Below, piece by piece: positions 1-6,152 of a stretch of DNA of 9,719 bases. Below the pieces are notes generated by a model. That model saw only the letters and a list, made by a program, of their open reading frames with translations, was not told the origin of the DNA and did not search any database. The stretch spans positions 1-9,719 of the forward strand of contig JAISIS010000044.1 in assembly GCA_031261905.1 (NCBI GenBank), read 5' to 3'. Origin of the DNA: Burkholderiaceae bacterium. Lineage in GTDB: Bacteria > Pseudomonadota > Gammaproteobacteria > Burkholderiales > Burkholderiaceae_D. Position numbers and translations under genes: made by a program. Each line of letters begins with the position of its first letter. The first letter of the stretch is position 1.

Positions 1-1703
1 TCTTTACTTTTGCCATGCTTATGCTGGTTATGGCCGACAACCTTGTCCAGCTTTTCTTCGGGTGGGAAGCCGTTGGCCTGGCCTCTTACCTGCTGATCGG
101 ATTCTGGTATGACCGCCCGGCAGCCGTTACCGCGAGCACACGCGCTTTTCTGATAAACCGCGTCAGCGATGCGGTGTTTGTCGTGGGCATTGGCCTGTTG
201 TTTTCGGTAGCGGGATCATTCCGCTTTGCCGATCTTTTTGCCGCGCGTCATGAGATGGCCGCCATGATGCTGCCGGGAACGCACTGGCATCTGATCACTG
301 TAGCCTGCCTGTGCCTTTTCGCAGGCGCGATGGGCAAATCGGCCCAGTTTCCGCTGCATGTCTGGCTGCCCGGCTCCATGGAAGGCCCCACGCCGGTATC
401 CGCACTTATTCATGCCGCCACGATGGTGACGGCAGGCATTTTCATGGTGGCGCGCCTGTCCCCCCTGTTTGAACTGTCGGATACCGTGCTGTCCCTCATG
501 CTGGTCATTGGCGCGCTGACGGCGTTCTTCATGGGCCTGGTCGCCATGACGCAAAACGACATCAAGCAGGTGATTGCCTACTCCACCATTTCCCAACTGG
601 GGTACATGACGCTGGCGCTGGGCGCATCCGCTTATTCCGCCGCCCTCTTTCACCTGACGACCCACGCCTTTTTCAAGGCGCTGCTCTTCCTGGCGGCGGG
701 TGTCGTCATTCTGGGCATGAATCACGATCAGGATATCCGGAATATGGGCGGGCTTCGGCGTTATATGCCGGTGACCTGGCTTACCGCGCTGGTCGCTTCC
801 CTTTCGCTGGCGGGCGTCCCATTCTTTTCGGGCTTTTACTCCAAAGACGGCATCATCATGGCGCTGCAAAACAGCACACTTCCCGGCAGCGGAGCGGCAT
901 TGGTCGTCGCATACCTGGGGCTTTTCGTGACCGCCTTTTACACCTTCCGCCTGTTCTTCCTGGTTTTTCACGGCAAGGAGCGTTTTGGCCGCTACCTCCC
1001 CACACCCGCTTTTGCGCCTGAAGCCGGGCCGGATGAGCCTGTCGGTCTCTCGCCGGGAGAAAAGCCGCACAACTCCCCTCGCGTGATGACCATTCCGCTG
1101 GTGCTTCTGGCGATTCCCGCTTTCCTGATAGGCGGCTGGCTGGTTGGTCCGATGCTGTTCGGGGATTTTCTGGCAGGTTCGCTCTATACCGATACGGCGC
1201 GCCATATCGCGCAGCCAATGGCGGCGTATGCTTCCGGATCATTTGTCATGGCGCTGCACGGCCTGTTTTCCCTGCCGTTCTTCCTGATGCTGGCGGGCGC
1301 GGGGATTGCCGCCTGGTTTTATCTGGTTGATCCCCGCCTGCCGAAAGGGCTGGCCAATGCCCTTCCCGTGTTGCACCGGCTGTTGCTTAACCAGTACTAT
1401 CTGCTGACGATTATCCAGAAGCTGCTGACAAGCGGCGCCTGGTTCTCGAAAGGGCTGCTGGCGCTTGGGCGCTTCAGCAATTTCGGAGAAAGCATCATCA
1501 CGCGGCTGGCGCTCGCGCTGGGCAGAGGTTTCTGGAAAATCGGGGAGATACGCCTGCTGGACGGCTTTATCGTGACCGGCAGCGCGAAACTGATCGCCGG
1601 TTTTTCTGGCATCATACGTCACATACAATCCGGACGCCTGTACCATTACGCGTTCGTTATGATATTCGGCCTTTTATGTTTTCTGCTTTACTTTTGCCGC
1701 TGA
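1..1703 (+). CDS. nuoL: NADH-quinone oxidoreductase subunit L (5' partial)
   Basis: Antiporter-like, proton-translocating subunit at the far end of the complex I membrane arm. The frame is open from base 3 to a TGA at 1701-1703, giving 566 visible residues. The reading frame enters from upstream, and Met codons such as the one at 15 are internal. Family members are roughly 610-690 residues, so about 50-120 N-terminal residues are missing. The key charged residues are present: Glu in FFGWEAVG (66-68), Lys in GKSAQFPL (336-338), Lys in HAFFKALLF (675-677) and Lys in GFYSKD (843-845). These match E. coli NuoL Glu144, Lys229, Lys342 and Lys399 by motif. The C-terminal part contains the lateral-helix region and ends in a hydrophobic segment near LYHYAFVMIFG. 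One oddity is that the usual WLPD(S/A)M reads WLPGSM (Gly codon 372-374). nuoM follows after 39 nt. The family assignment is firm. Confidence 0.97.
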   Translation, partial: FTFAMLMLVMADNLVQLFFGWEAVGLASYLLIGFWYDRPAAVTASTRAFLINRVSDAVFVVGIGLLFSVAGSFRFADLFAARHEMAAMMLPGTHWHLITVACLCLFAGAMGKSAQFPLHVWLPGSMEGPTPVSALIHAATMVTAGIFMVARLSPLFELSDTVLSLMLVIGALTAFFMGLVAMTQNDIKQVIAYSTISQLGYMTLALGASAYSAALFHLTTHAFFKALLFLAAGVVILGMNHDQDIRNMGGLRRYMPVTWLTALVASLSLAGVPFFSGFYSKDGIIMALQNSTLPGSGAALVVAYLGLFVTAFYTFRLFFLVFHGKERFGRYLPTPAFAPEAGPDEPVGLSPGEKPHNSPRVMTIPLVLLAIPAFLIGGWLVGPMLFGDFLAGSLYTDTARHIAQPMAAYASGSFVMALHGLFSLPFFLMLAGAGIAAWFYLVDPRLPKGLANALPVLHRLLLNQYYLLTIIQKLLTSGAWFSKGLLALGRFSNFGESIITRLALALGRGFWKIGEIRLLDGFIVTGSAKLIAGFSGIIRHIQSGRLYHYAFVMIFGLLCFLLYFCR

Positions 1704-1742
1704 TGTCCTTGCATGATATTCGGAACAGGATGAAAAACTGAC

Positions 1743-3230
1743 ATGCCCGCTGTCAACCTGCCTGTTTTAAGCCTGATCATCTGGTGCCCGGTCTTTTTCG
1801 GCCTGCTTATTTTGCTGGCCGGAAGGCGCGGCAGCCCTGCCGTGGCGCGCTGGCTTGCCATGACCGGTGCGCTCCTGGGCCTTGCTTTTTCCATCTTGCT
1901 GATTTCCGGTTTTGACAGCGGCAAATCCGGTATGCAGTTTACGGAAAAGGTAAGCTGGATAGAACGCTTCAACATTTCCTACGCGCTGGGGGTTGACGGC
2001 ATATCGCTCTGGTTTGTCATCCTGACCGCCTTCATACTGTGCATCGTGGTATTGTCCGCGTGGGGTCTGGATAAACCCGATCTGGCCCAGTACCTGGGCG
2101 CATTTTCCATCCTTTCCGGTCTGATGAGCGGCGTCTTCTGCGCGCTGGACGGCCTGCTCTTTTACGCGCTTTTCGAGGCCACCCTGATCCCGATGTTCAT
2201 CATCATCGGCGTATGGGGCGGTGAAAAGCGCATTACGGCGGCCTTTAAATTTTTCCTGTACCCCTTCTTCGGCTCCCTCTTCATGCTGGTAGCCATTATC
2301 TACCTGTACCTTCAAACGGGCGGCTTTGATATTTTTGCCTGGCAGGCGCTCCCGCTGCCCCTGAATATCCAGATACCGCTGTTTCTCGGTTTTCTGCTGG
2401 CTTTCGGCGTCAAGCTGCCGATGTGGCCGGTACATACCTGGCTGCCTGATGCGCACGTGGAAGCGCCGACCGAAGGCTCTGTGGTGCTTGCGGCCATTAT
2501 GCTGAAACTGGGCGGATACGGTTTTATCCGCTTCATGCTTCCCGTTACGCCGGACGCCTGCCGCTACCTGTCCGGCTACATGATTGCCCTTTCCCTGGTG
2601 GCCATTATCTATATCGGCTTTGTCGCCATGGCGCAAAAGGACATGAAAAAGCTGGTGGCCTATTCCTCCATTGTGCATATGGGCTTTGTCACGATGGGCT
2701 TTTTCCTGTTCCAGCAGGTTACCATTGAAGGGGCGCTGGTCCAGATGATCTCGCACGGATTTGTTTCCGCCGCGCTTTTCCTGTGTATCGGTATACTGTA
2801 TGACCGAACCCATTTCCGGCAGATCGCGGATTATGGCGGGGTCGTCAACACCATGCCGCGCTTTGCCGCGCTGTTTGTGCTCTTTGCCATCGCCAACTGC
2901 GCCTTGCCGGGCACTTCCGGATTTGTCGGCGAATTCATGGTGATTATCGGCATGGTCAAGGCACATTTCTGGCTGGGCGCGCTTACCGCGTCCGCTCTGG
3001 TGCTTGGGGCGGCCTATTCGTTATGGATGGTCAAGCGCGTAGTCTTCGGCCCGGTGGAGAGCGAGCATGTCGCCAGCCTCCGCGATATTGGCCGCCGGGA
3101 ATTTTTCATCCTGGGCATCCTGGCCGTTTTCGTGGTCTGGATCGGTGTTTATCCCGCCTGGTTGCTGGATGCCATGCAGCGTCCGGTAGCGGAATTATTG
3201 TTACAAATCTCCCAAAGCAAAATTCCCTGA
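1743..3230 (+). CDS. nuoM: NADH-quinone oxidoreductase subunit M
   Basis: Second antiporter-like proton-pumping subunit of the complex I membrane arm. It is 495 residues long, close to E. coli NuoM (509), and is hydrophobic throughout with about 14 membrane segments. Functional residues visible are Glu145 in LFEATLIPM, Lys224 in FGVKLPMWPVHTWLPDAH, Lys255 in IMLKLGGYG and Glu397 in GFVGEFM. They correspond to E. coli Glu144, Lys234, Lys265 and Glu407. The ATG at 1743 is preceded by AGGA at 1727-1730, at a slightly long spacing. The gene lies 39 nt after nuoL and is presumably cotranscribed with it. No nuoN follows: the next 260 nt are non-coding and lead into the ATP synthase operon. The sequence looks intact with no frameshift. 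MrpD or hydrogenase-4 homologues are less likely, given the close complex I motif match and the nuoL partner. Confidence 0.97.
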   Translation: MPAVNLPVLSLIIWCPVFFGLLILLAGRRGSPAVARWLAMTGALLGLAFSILLISGFDSGKSGMQFTEKVSWIERFNISYALGVDGISLWFVILTAFILCIVVLSAWGLDKPDLAQYLGAFSILSGLMSGVFCALDGLLFYALFEATLIPMFIIIGVWGGEKRITAAFKFFLYPFFGSLFMLVAIIYLYLQTGGFDIFAWQALPLPLNIQIPLFLGFLLAFGVKLPMWPVHTWLPDAHVEAPTEGSVVLAAIMLKLGGYGFIRFMLPVTPDACRYLSGYMIALSLVAIIYIGFVAMAQKDMKKLVAYSSIVHMGFVTMGFFLFQQVTIEGALVQMISHGFVSAALFLCIGILYDRTHFRQIADYGGVVNTMPRFAALFVLFAIANCALPGTSGFVGEFMVIIGMVKAHFWLGALTASALVLGAAYSLWMVKRVVFGPVESEHVASLRDIGRREFFILGILAVFVVWIGVYPAWLLDAMQRPVAELLLQISQSKIP

Positions 3231-3361
3231 AATGCCAATAATGCCCAATTCTTCCGGTATTTTGCGCCAATGCGACGCTTCATCGCCCTTTTGTTGTTAT
3301 TTTGTGCAAATTTCAAGAGTTTATTTGTGAAAGTCTTGTGCCTCAAAATGTTTCATTTCCA

Positions 3362-3391
3362 TTGACTTCTCTTGATGACGGCACGTATAAT
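3362..3391 (+). promoter_or_regulatory. sigma70-type promoter of the atp operon
   Basis: The -35 box is TTGACT (3362-3367, five of six consensus bases) and the -10 box is TATAAT (3386-3391, six of six), with an 18-nt spacer. The DNA just upstream (about 3290-3360) is AT-rich and could act as an UP element. Transcription would start near 3397-3398, giving a leader of roughly 95 nt before atpI. This is the only strong promoter-like sequence I see between nuoM and atpI. It suggests the ATP synthase genes have their own promoter and do not depend on the upstream nuo transcript. The remainder of 3231-3361 shows no gene and no convincing terminator. Confidence 0.75.
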
Positions 3392-3421
3392 CTCGTGGTT
3401 TGATTTTGCATATAAGGGAAA

Positions 3422-3451
3422 ACATTGTCTTATGCAGGCTTTTGACAATGT
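3422..3451. repeat. perfect 8-bp inverted repeat in the atp leader
   Basis: The arm ACATTGTC (3422-3429) is exactly complementary to GACAATGT (3444-3451), with a 14-nt gap. It lies downstream of the predicted transcription start. It could be an RNA hairpin with the leader-peptide ATG (3432) in its loop. It could instead be an operator: the half-site centres are 22 bp apart, about two helical turns. The symmetry is directly visible; the function is inferred. Confidence 0.5.
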
Positions 3452-3497
3452 CCGGAATGGTGTGGTTCCCTTTTGTTCTGTTCGGGCAGAACGATGA
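3432..3497 (+). CDS. possible 21-residue leader peptide overlapping the atpI start
   Basis: A short open frame starts at ATG 3432 (begins MQAFDNVRNG, ends CSVRAER) and stops at TGA 3495-3497. That stop overlaps the atpI start codon as ATGA (3494-3497). A Shine-Dalgarno-like AAGGGAA (3414-3420) lies upstream, about 12 nt from the ATG, which is longer than ideal. The peptide has no recognised domain and no run of a single amino acid typical of amino-acid attenuators. Its likely role, if translated, is translational coupling: ribosomes ending here would melt the hairpin that covers the atpI start. An open frame this short can arise by chance, so this is a hypothesis resting on the stop/start overlap and the hairpin. 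Confidence 0.35.
   Translation: MQAFDNVRNGVVPFCSVRAER
3473..3494 (+). promoter_or_regulatory. hairpin covering the atpI start codon
   Basis: TTGTTCTG (3473-3480) pairs with CAGAACGA (3487-3494) around the loop TTCGGG. This gives eight base pairs, one of them G-U, with the inner six perfect (GTTCTG/CAGAAC). The 3' arm ends on the A of the atpI ATG, and the region that should hold its ribosome binding site lies inside the stem. If formed in mRNA, it would reduce direct initiation at atpI. The pairing is visible; the regulatory effect is inferred. Confidence 0.5.
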
Positions 3498-3844
3498 AAT
3501 GGGCGCGCATCATTTGTTTGCAATTATCGCTTGCCGTTGTGGTTGCGCTGGTTGCCGCCTTGCTGGGTGGGAAGGACGCGGGTTTGTCGTCCATCCTCGC
3601 TGGGATGACCTGTGTTTTGCCGAACATGGTTTTTGCCGGAGGTTTCCACATTGGGGACAGGGTTGGGTTCCGTTCTTCAATGGCAGTGTTTTTTGTCATG
3701 GAGCTGATAAAGATCGTTTTGACGGTCGTGCTCATGATTGCGGTGTTTTGGTTGTACAAGGACGTAAACTGGCTGGCATTTCTGGTAAGTTTTGTCATCG
3801 TGCTCAAGAGTTACATTTTATTACTGTTTAGATTCATGAATTGA
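3494..3844 (+). CDS. atpI: ATP synthase accessory protein I
   Basis: Small hydrophobic membrane protein that heads most bacterial atp operons. In other species it is linked to c-ring assembly or stability and is not part of the core enzyme. From the ATG at 3494 it has 116 residues with about four membrane segments, including LSLAVVVALVAALLGG near the N-terminus and SYILLLFRF at the end. The position before atpB and the motif SSILAGMTCVLPNMVFA fit the AtpI family. A TTG at 3473 in the same frame could add seven residues (FCSGRT before MKW) but has no ribosome binding site, so ATG 3494 is preferred. No strong Shine-Dalgarno precedes ATG 3494 either, and that region is in a hairpin. Its TGA lies two bases before the atpB ATG. 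Confidence 0.85.
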   Translation: MKWARIICLQLSLAVVVALVAALLGGKDAGLSSILAGMTCVLPNMVFAGGFHIGDRVGFRSSMAVFFVMELIKIVLTVVLMIAVFWLYKDVNWLAFLVSFVIVLKSYILLLFRFMN

Positions 3845-3846
3845 TT

Positions 3847-4686
3847 ATGGCTTCCTCAGCGAACCAGTCGCCTTCTCTGGCAGAATACGTCTCACATCAC
3901 CTTCAAAATCTTGGTACGTCCCATCAGGACAAGATTATTGATTTTTCCATTATCAATCTCGATACCGTATTCTGGTCGGTCGTCTGCGGCCTTGTCGGTT
4001 GCCTGGTGATGTATCTGGTGGCGCGCAAGGCGACCTCCGGTGTGCCGGGGCGCTTGCAGTCCATCGTCGAGATCCTGGTGGAGATGGCCGATGGTCAGGC
4101 CAGGGCGCAGATTCATGGTGATCGTCGCTTTATTGCGCCGTTGGCCCTGACGCTGTTTGTCTGGATATCTCTCATGAATTGCATGGATTTCCTGCCGGTT
4201 GATCTTTTTTCCCAGCTCTTTCACTGGACGGGGCTTGATGCCTATATTCATTATCATCGGGCAGTGCCGACGGCTGATCTGAACGGCACGATCGGCATTT
4301 CAATGGGTGTTGTTGTGCTGATGTTCTGGTTTGGCATCAAGGTCAAGGGGTTCGGCGGGTTTTTGCACGAATTGTTCTGTGCGCCTTTCGGGGCTTTCCT
4401 TGCGCCCTTCAATTTTGTGCTGAATCTTATTGAATACATTTCCAAAATGGTGTCGCTGGCAATGCGGCTCTGGGGGAATATGTATGCGGGCGAGCTTCTT
4501 TTTCTGATGATCGCCATGCTGGGTTCATATGCGGCCTTGTCGCTTGGCGGCTCCCTGCTCTTTCTGGGGCACGTGATTGCTGGAACCATATGGGCCATTT
4601 TCCATATCCTGATTGTCTTCCTTCAGGCGTTCATTTTCATGATGCTGACACTGGTTTATCTCGGATTGGCGCACGAAGGGCACTAA
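3847..4686 (+). CDS. atpB: ATP synthase Fo subunit a
   Basis: Stator subunit that forms the two proton half-channels against the c ring. It has 279 residues (E. coli 271). The essential arginine is Arg207 in the aH5 motif MRLWGNMYAGEL, equivalent to E. coli Arg210. Glu216, His253 and Gln260 (WAIFHILIVFLQAF) match E. coli Glu219, His245 and Gln252 by motif. Membrane helices lie at roughly 41-60, 95-117, 147-166, 200-225 and 237-273. The loop between the last two helices is about 11 residues longer than in E. coli. The start is taken as ATG 3847, two bases after the atpI stop. A TTG at 3841 would overlap atpI. No good ribosome binding site is visible, so translation is probably coupled to atpI. 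Confidence 0.97.
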   Translation: MASSANQSPSLAEYVSHHLQNLGTSHQDKIIDFSIINLDTVFWSVVCGLVGCLVMYLVARKATSGVPGRLQSIVEILVEMADGQARAQIHGDRRFIAPLALTLFVWISLMNCMDFLPVDLFSQLFHWTGLDAYIHYHRAVPTADLNGTIGISMGVVVLMFWFGIKVKGFGGFLHELFCAPFGAFLAPFNFVLNLIEYISKMVSLAMRLWGNMYAGELLFLMIAMLGSYAALSLGGSLLFLGHVIAGTIWAIFHILIVFLQAFIFMMLTLVYLGLAHEGH

Positions 4687-4728
4687 CTTTCCGGGCTTTG
4701 CATAAGGCATCGTTCTTTACTGACTTAC

Positions 4729-5008
<280 letters not shown>

Positions 5009-5027
5009 TCATCCAAACGCTACAGTC

Positions 5028-5042
5028 CCGGGCTTTTTCCGG
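5028..5042. repeat. small hairpin between atpE and atpF
   Basis: CCGG (5028-5031) can pair with CCGG (5039-5042) around a T-rich loop, 20 nt after the atpE stop. The stem is only four pairs and no T run follows, so it is not a convincing terminator. It might slow 3' exonucleases and help the atpE message outlast its neighbours, but this is speculative. Confidence 0.25.
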
Positions 5043-5078
5043 AAATAAAGTGTTAATTATTTCTTAAAGGAACTTACC

Positions 5079-5549
5079 GTGAATCTCAATGCGACTTTAT
5101 TCGCGCAATTCGTGGTTTTCATTATCCTTGCCGTTTTTACAGCAAAGGTGGTTTGGCCGCCTTTGATGAAAGCCATTGACGAGCGTGCGCAAAAGATAGC
5201 GGACGGGTTGGCTGCCGCTGATCGCAGCAAGCAGGAAATGGTTGCTGTTGAGCGGCATGTCCAGGTTGAGCTTGCCAAGGCCCGCGAGGAAGGGCAGCGA
5301 CGCCTGACCGAAGCCGAAGGCGCGGCAAACAAGCTGGCGGACGATATCAGGCAATCAGCGGAAACGCAGGCGGCCCAGATCATTGCCCAGGCAAAGGCGG
5401 AGGCGGAAGCGGAAGTCTTGCGTATGCGTGAAAGCCTGCGAAATGATGTGGCGGCGCTGGCCGTCAAGGGGGCCGAGCAGATATTGAAGCGCGAAGTGGA
5501 TGCTTCCGTTCATGCCGCTCTGTTGAAACAACTGGCTGACGAGTTGTAA
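5079..5549 (+). CDS. atpF: ATP synthase Fo subunit b
   Basis: Peripheral stalk subunit, present as a dimer that joins the membrane sector to F1. It has 156 residues, exactly the common bacterial length. An N-terminal membrane anchor (about residues 5-27, ending [10 protein letters not shown]) is followed by a long charged, Ala-rich amphipathic helix suited to a coiled coil (about 30-140). A C-terminal segment, about 125-156, would contact subunit delta. The start is GTG at 5079, supported by AAAGGAA (5066-5072). No in-frame ATG gives the conserved N-terminus [10 protein letters not shown]. It lies 70 nt after atpE and only three bases before atpH, so it is coupled to the downstream gene. Confidence 0.96.
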   Translation: MNLNATLFAQFVVFIILAVFTAKVVWPPLMKAIDERAQKIADGLAAADRSKQEMVAVERHVQVELAKAREEGQRRLTEAEGAANKLADDIRQSAETQAAQIIAQAKAEAEAEVLRMRESLRNDVAALAVKGAEQILKREVDASVHAALLKQLADEL

Positions 5550-5552
5550 ATT

Positions 5553-6086
5553 ATGGAACTTGCCACTATTGCGCGCCCGTATGCTGAAGCGCTTTTCCGG
5601 GTAGCAAGGAAAGAAGATTTGTCGCGGTGGGCCGCCCTTGTGACGGAACTGGCGGCAATAGGCGCCAATTCCGATATCCAGGGTATGGCTGCCAATCCCA
5701 GGCTGGACAAGCGCCAAATTGTGGATGTGCTTCTTTCTCTTGTGAAATCCGAAGGGAACCAGGAGCTGAAGAACTTTGTCGAGGTGCTGGTTGAAAATGA
5801 CCGGGTGAATATTCTGCCGGAAATCGGTCAGCAGTTTCGCGAGTTGAAAAACGCCAGCGAGGGCGCGGCTGACGCGACAGTCATCAGCGCCTTTCCGATG
5901 GCTGACGATCAGCTTGCAGATCTGCTGAAAACGCTGGAGAAGCACTTTTTGCGCAAGCTGAACGTCACGGCGATATCGGTGGACAACTCCCTCATTGGCG
6001 GCGTCATCGTGACGGTTGGCGATGAGGTGATGGACTTGTCCGTGCGCGCAAAGCTGCAAAGGATGCAGGAGAAGCTTGTTTCATAA
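5553..6086 (+). CDS. atpH: ATP synthase F1 subunit delta
   Basis: Caps the top of the alpha-beta hexamer and fastens it to the b-subunit stalk. It has 177 residues, equal to E. coli AtpH. The N-terminal helical domain starts with ARPYAEALFRVA (about 7-18), a family hallmark. The C-terminal part has the conserved Ile-Gly-Gly turn in SLIGGVIVTVGDEVMDLSV (about 147-165) and ends KLQRMQEKL. The ATG at 5553 follows the atpF stop by three bases. It has no clear Shine-Dalgarno, so translation probably depends on ribosomes finishing atpF. Confidence 0.96.
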   Translation: MELATIARPYAEALFRVARKEDLSRWAALVTELAAIGANSDIQGMAANPRLDKRQIVDVLLSLVKSEGNQELKNFVEVLVENDRVNILPEIGQQFRELKNASEGAADATVISAFPMADDQLADLLKTLEKHFLRKLNVTAISVDNSLIGGVIVTVGDEVMDLSVRAKLQRMQEKLVS

Positions 6087-6109
6087 TTAACCGGTTTGGT
6101 TTCGATCAG

Positions 6110-6139
6110 AACCGGGAGAACCATAACCGAGAGAACCAT
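6110..6139. repeat. tandem 15-bp repeat upstream of atpA
   Basis: AACCGGGAGAACCAT (6110-6124) is followed immediately by AACCGAGAGAACCAT (6125-6139). The two units differ at one base (14 of 15 identical). They fill most of the atpH-atpA gap and end three bases before the atpA Shine-Dalgarno AGGAG (6143-6147). AACCGG at 6110 can also pair with CCGGTT at 6091-6096 to make a six-pair hairpin. The repeat is directly visible; any function is unknown. Confidence 0.8.
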
Positions 6140-6152
6140 TTTAGGAGTTAGT

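Noticed and set aside
2..1698. Identical 13-mer CTTTACTTTTGCC at 2-14 and 1686-1698
   Set aside because: The copies sit in different reading frames within nuoL, and about one such match is expected by chance in a window of this size.
1659..1723. Repeated 11-mer ATGATATTCGG at 1659-1669 and 1713-1723 around the nuoL end
   Set aside because: It is short, no extended similarity flanks it and there is no target-site or insertion structure; probably chance.
1767..2966. Minus-strand open frame (399 codons) opposite nuoM, and similar ones opposite nuoL (216-1205)
   Set aside because: The translations are low-complexity and rich in His, Gln, Arg and Gly. They match no family and are shadows of the conserved sense genes.
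3272..3300. GCGA/TCGC stem followed by T-rich DNA as a nuo terminator
   Set aside because: There are only four base pairs and the T tract is interrupted, which is too weak to call a terminator.
3442..3470. TTGACA at 3442-3447 as a second promoter -35 box
   Set aside because: No -10-like hexamer occurs 16-18 bases downstream, and the hexamer is part of the 3' arm of the inverted repeat.
3400..3831. Alternative plus-strand frame of 143 codons overlapping atpI
   Set aside because: It is Cys/Gly/Trp-rich with no domain and overlaps atpI almost entirely in another frame. The hydrophobic AtpI frame fits the operon position.
6096..6152. Upstream in-frame extension of atpA by 19 residues
   Set aside because: It starts at a non-ATG codon without a ribosome binding site, runs through the tandem repeat, and the conserved N-terminus begins at ATG 6153 with AGGAG properly spaced.
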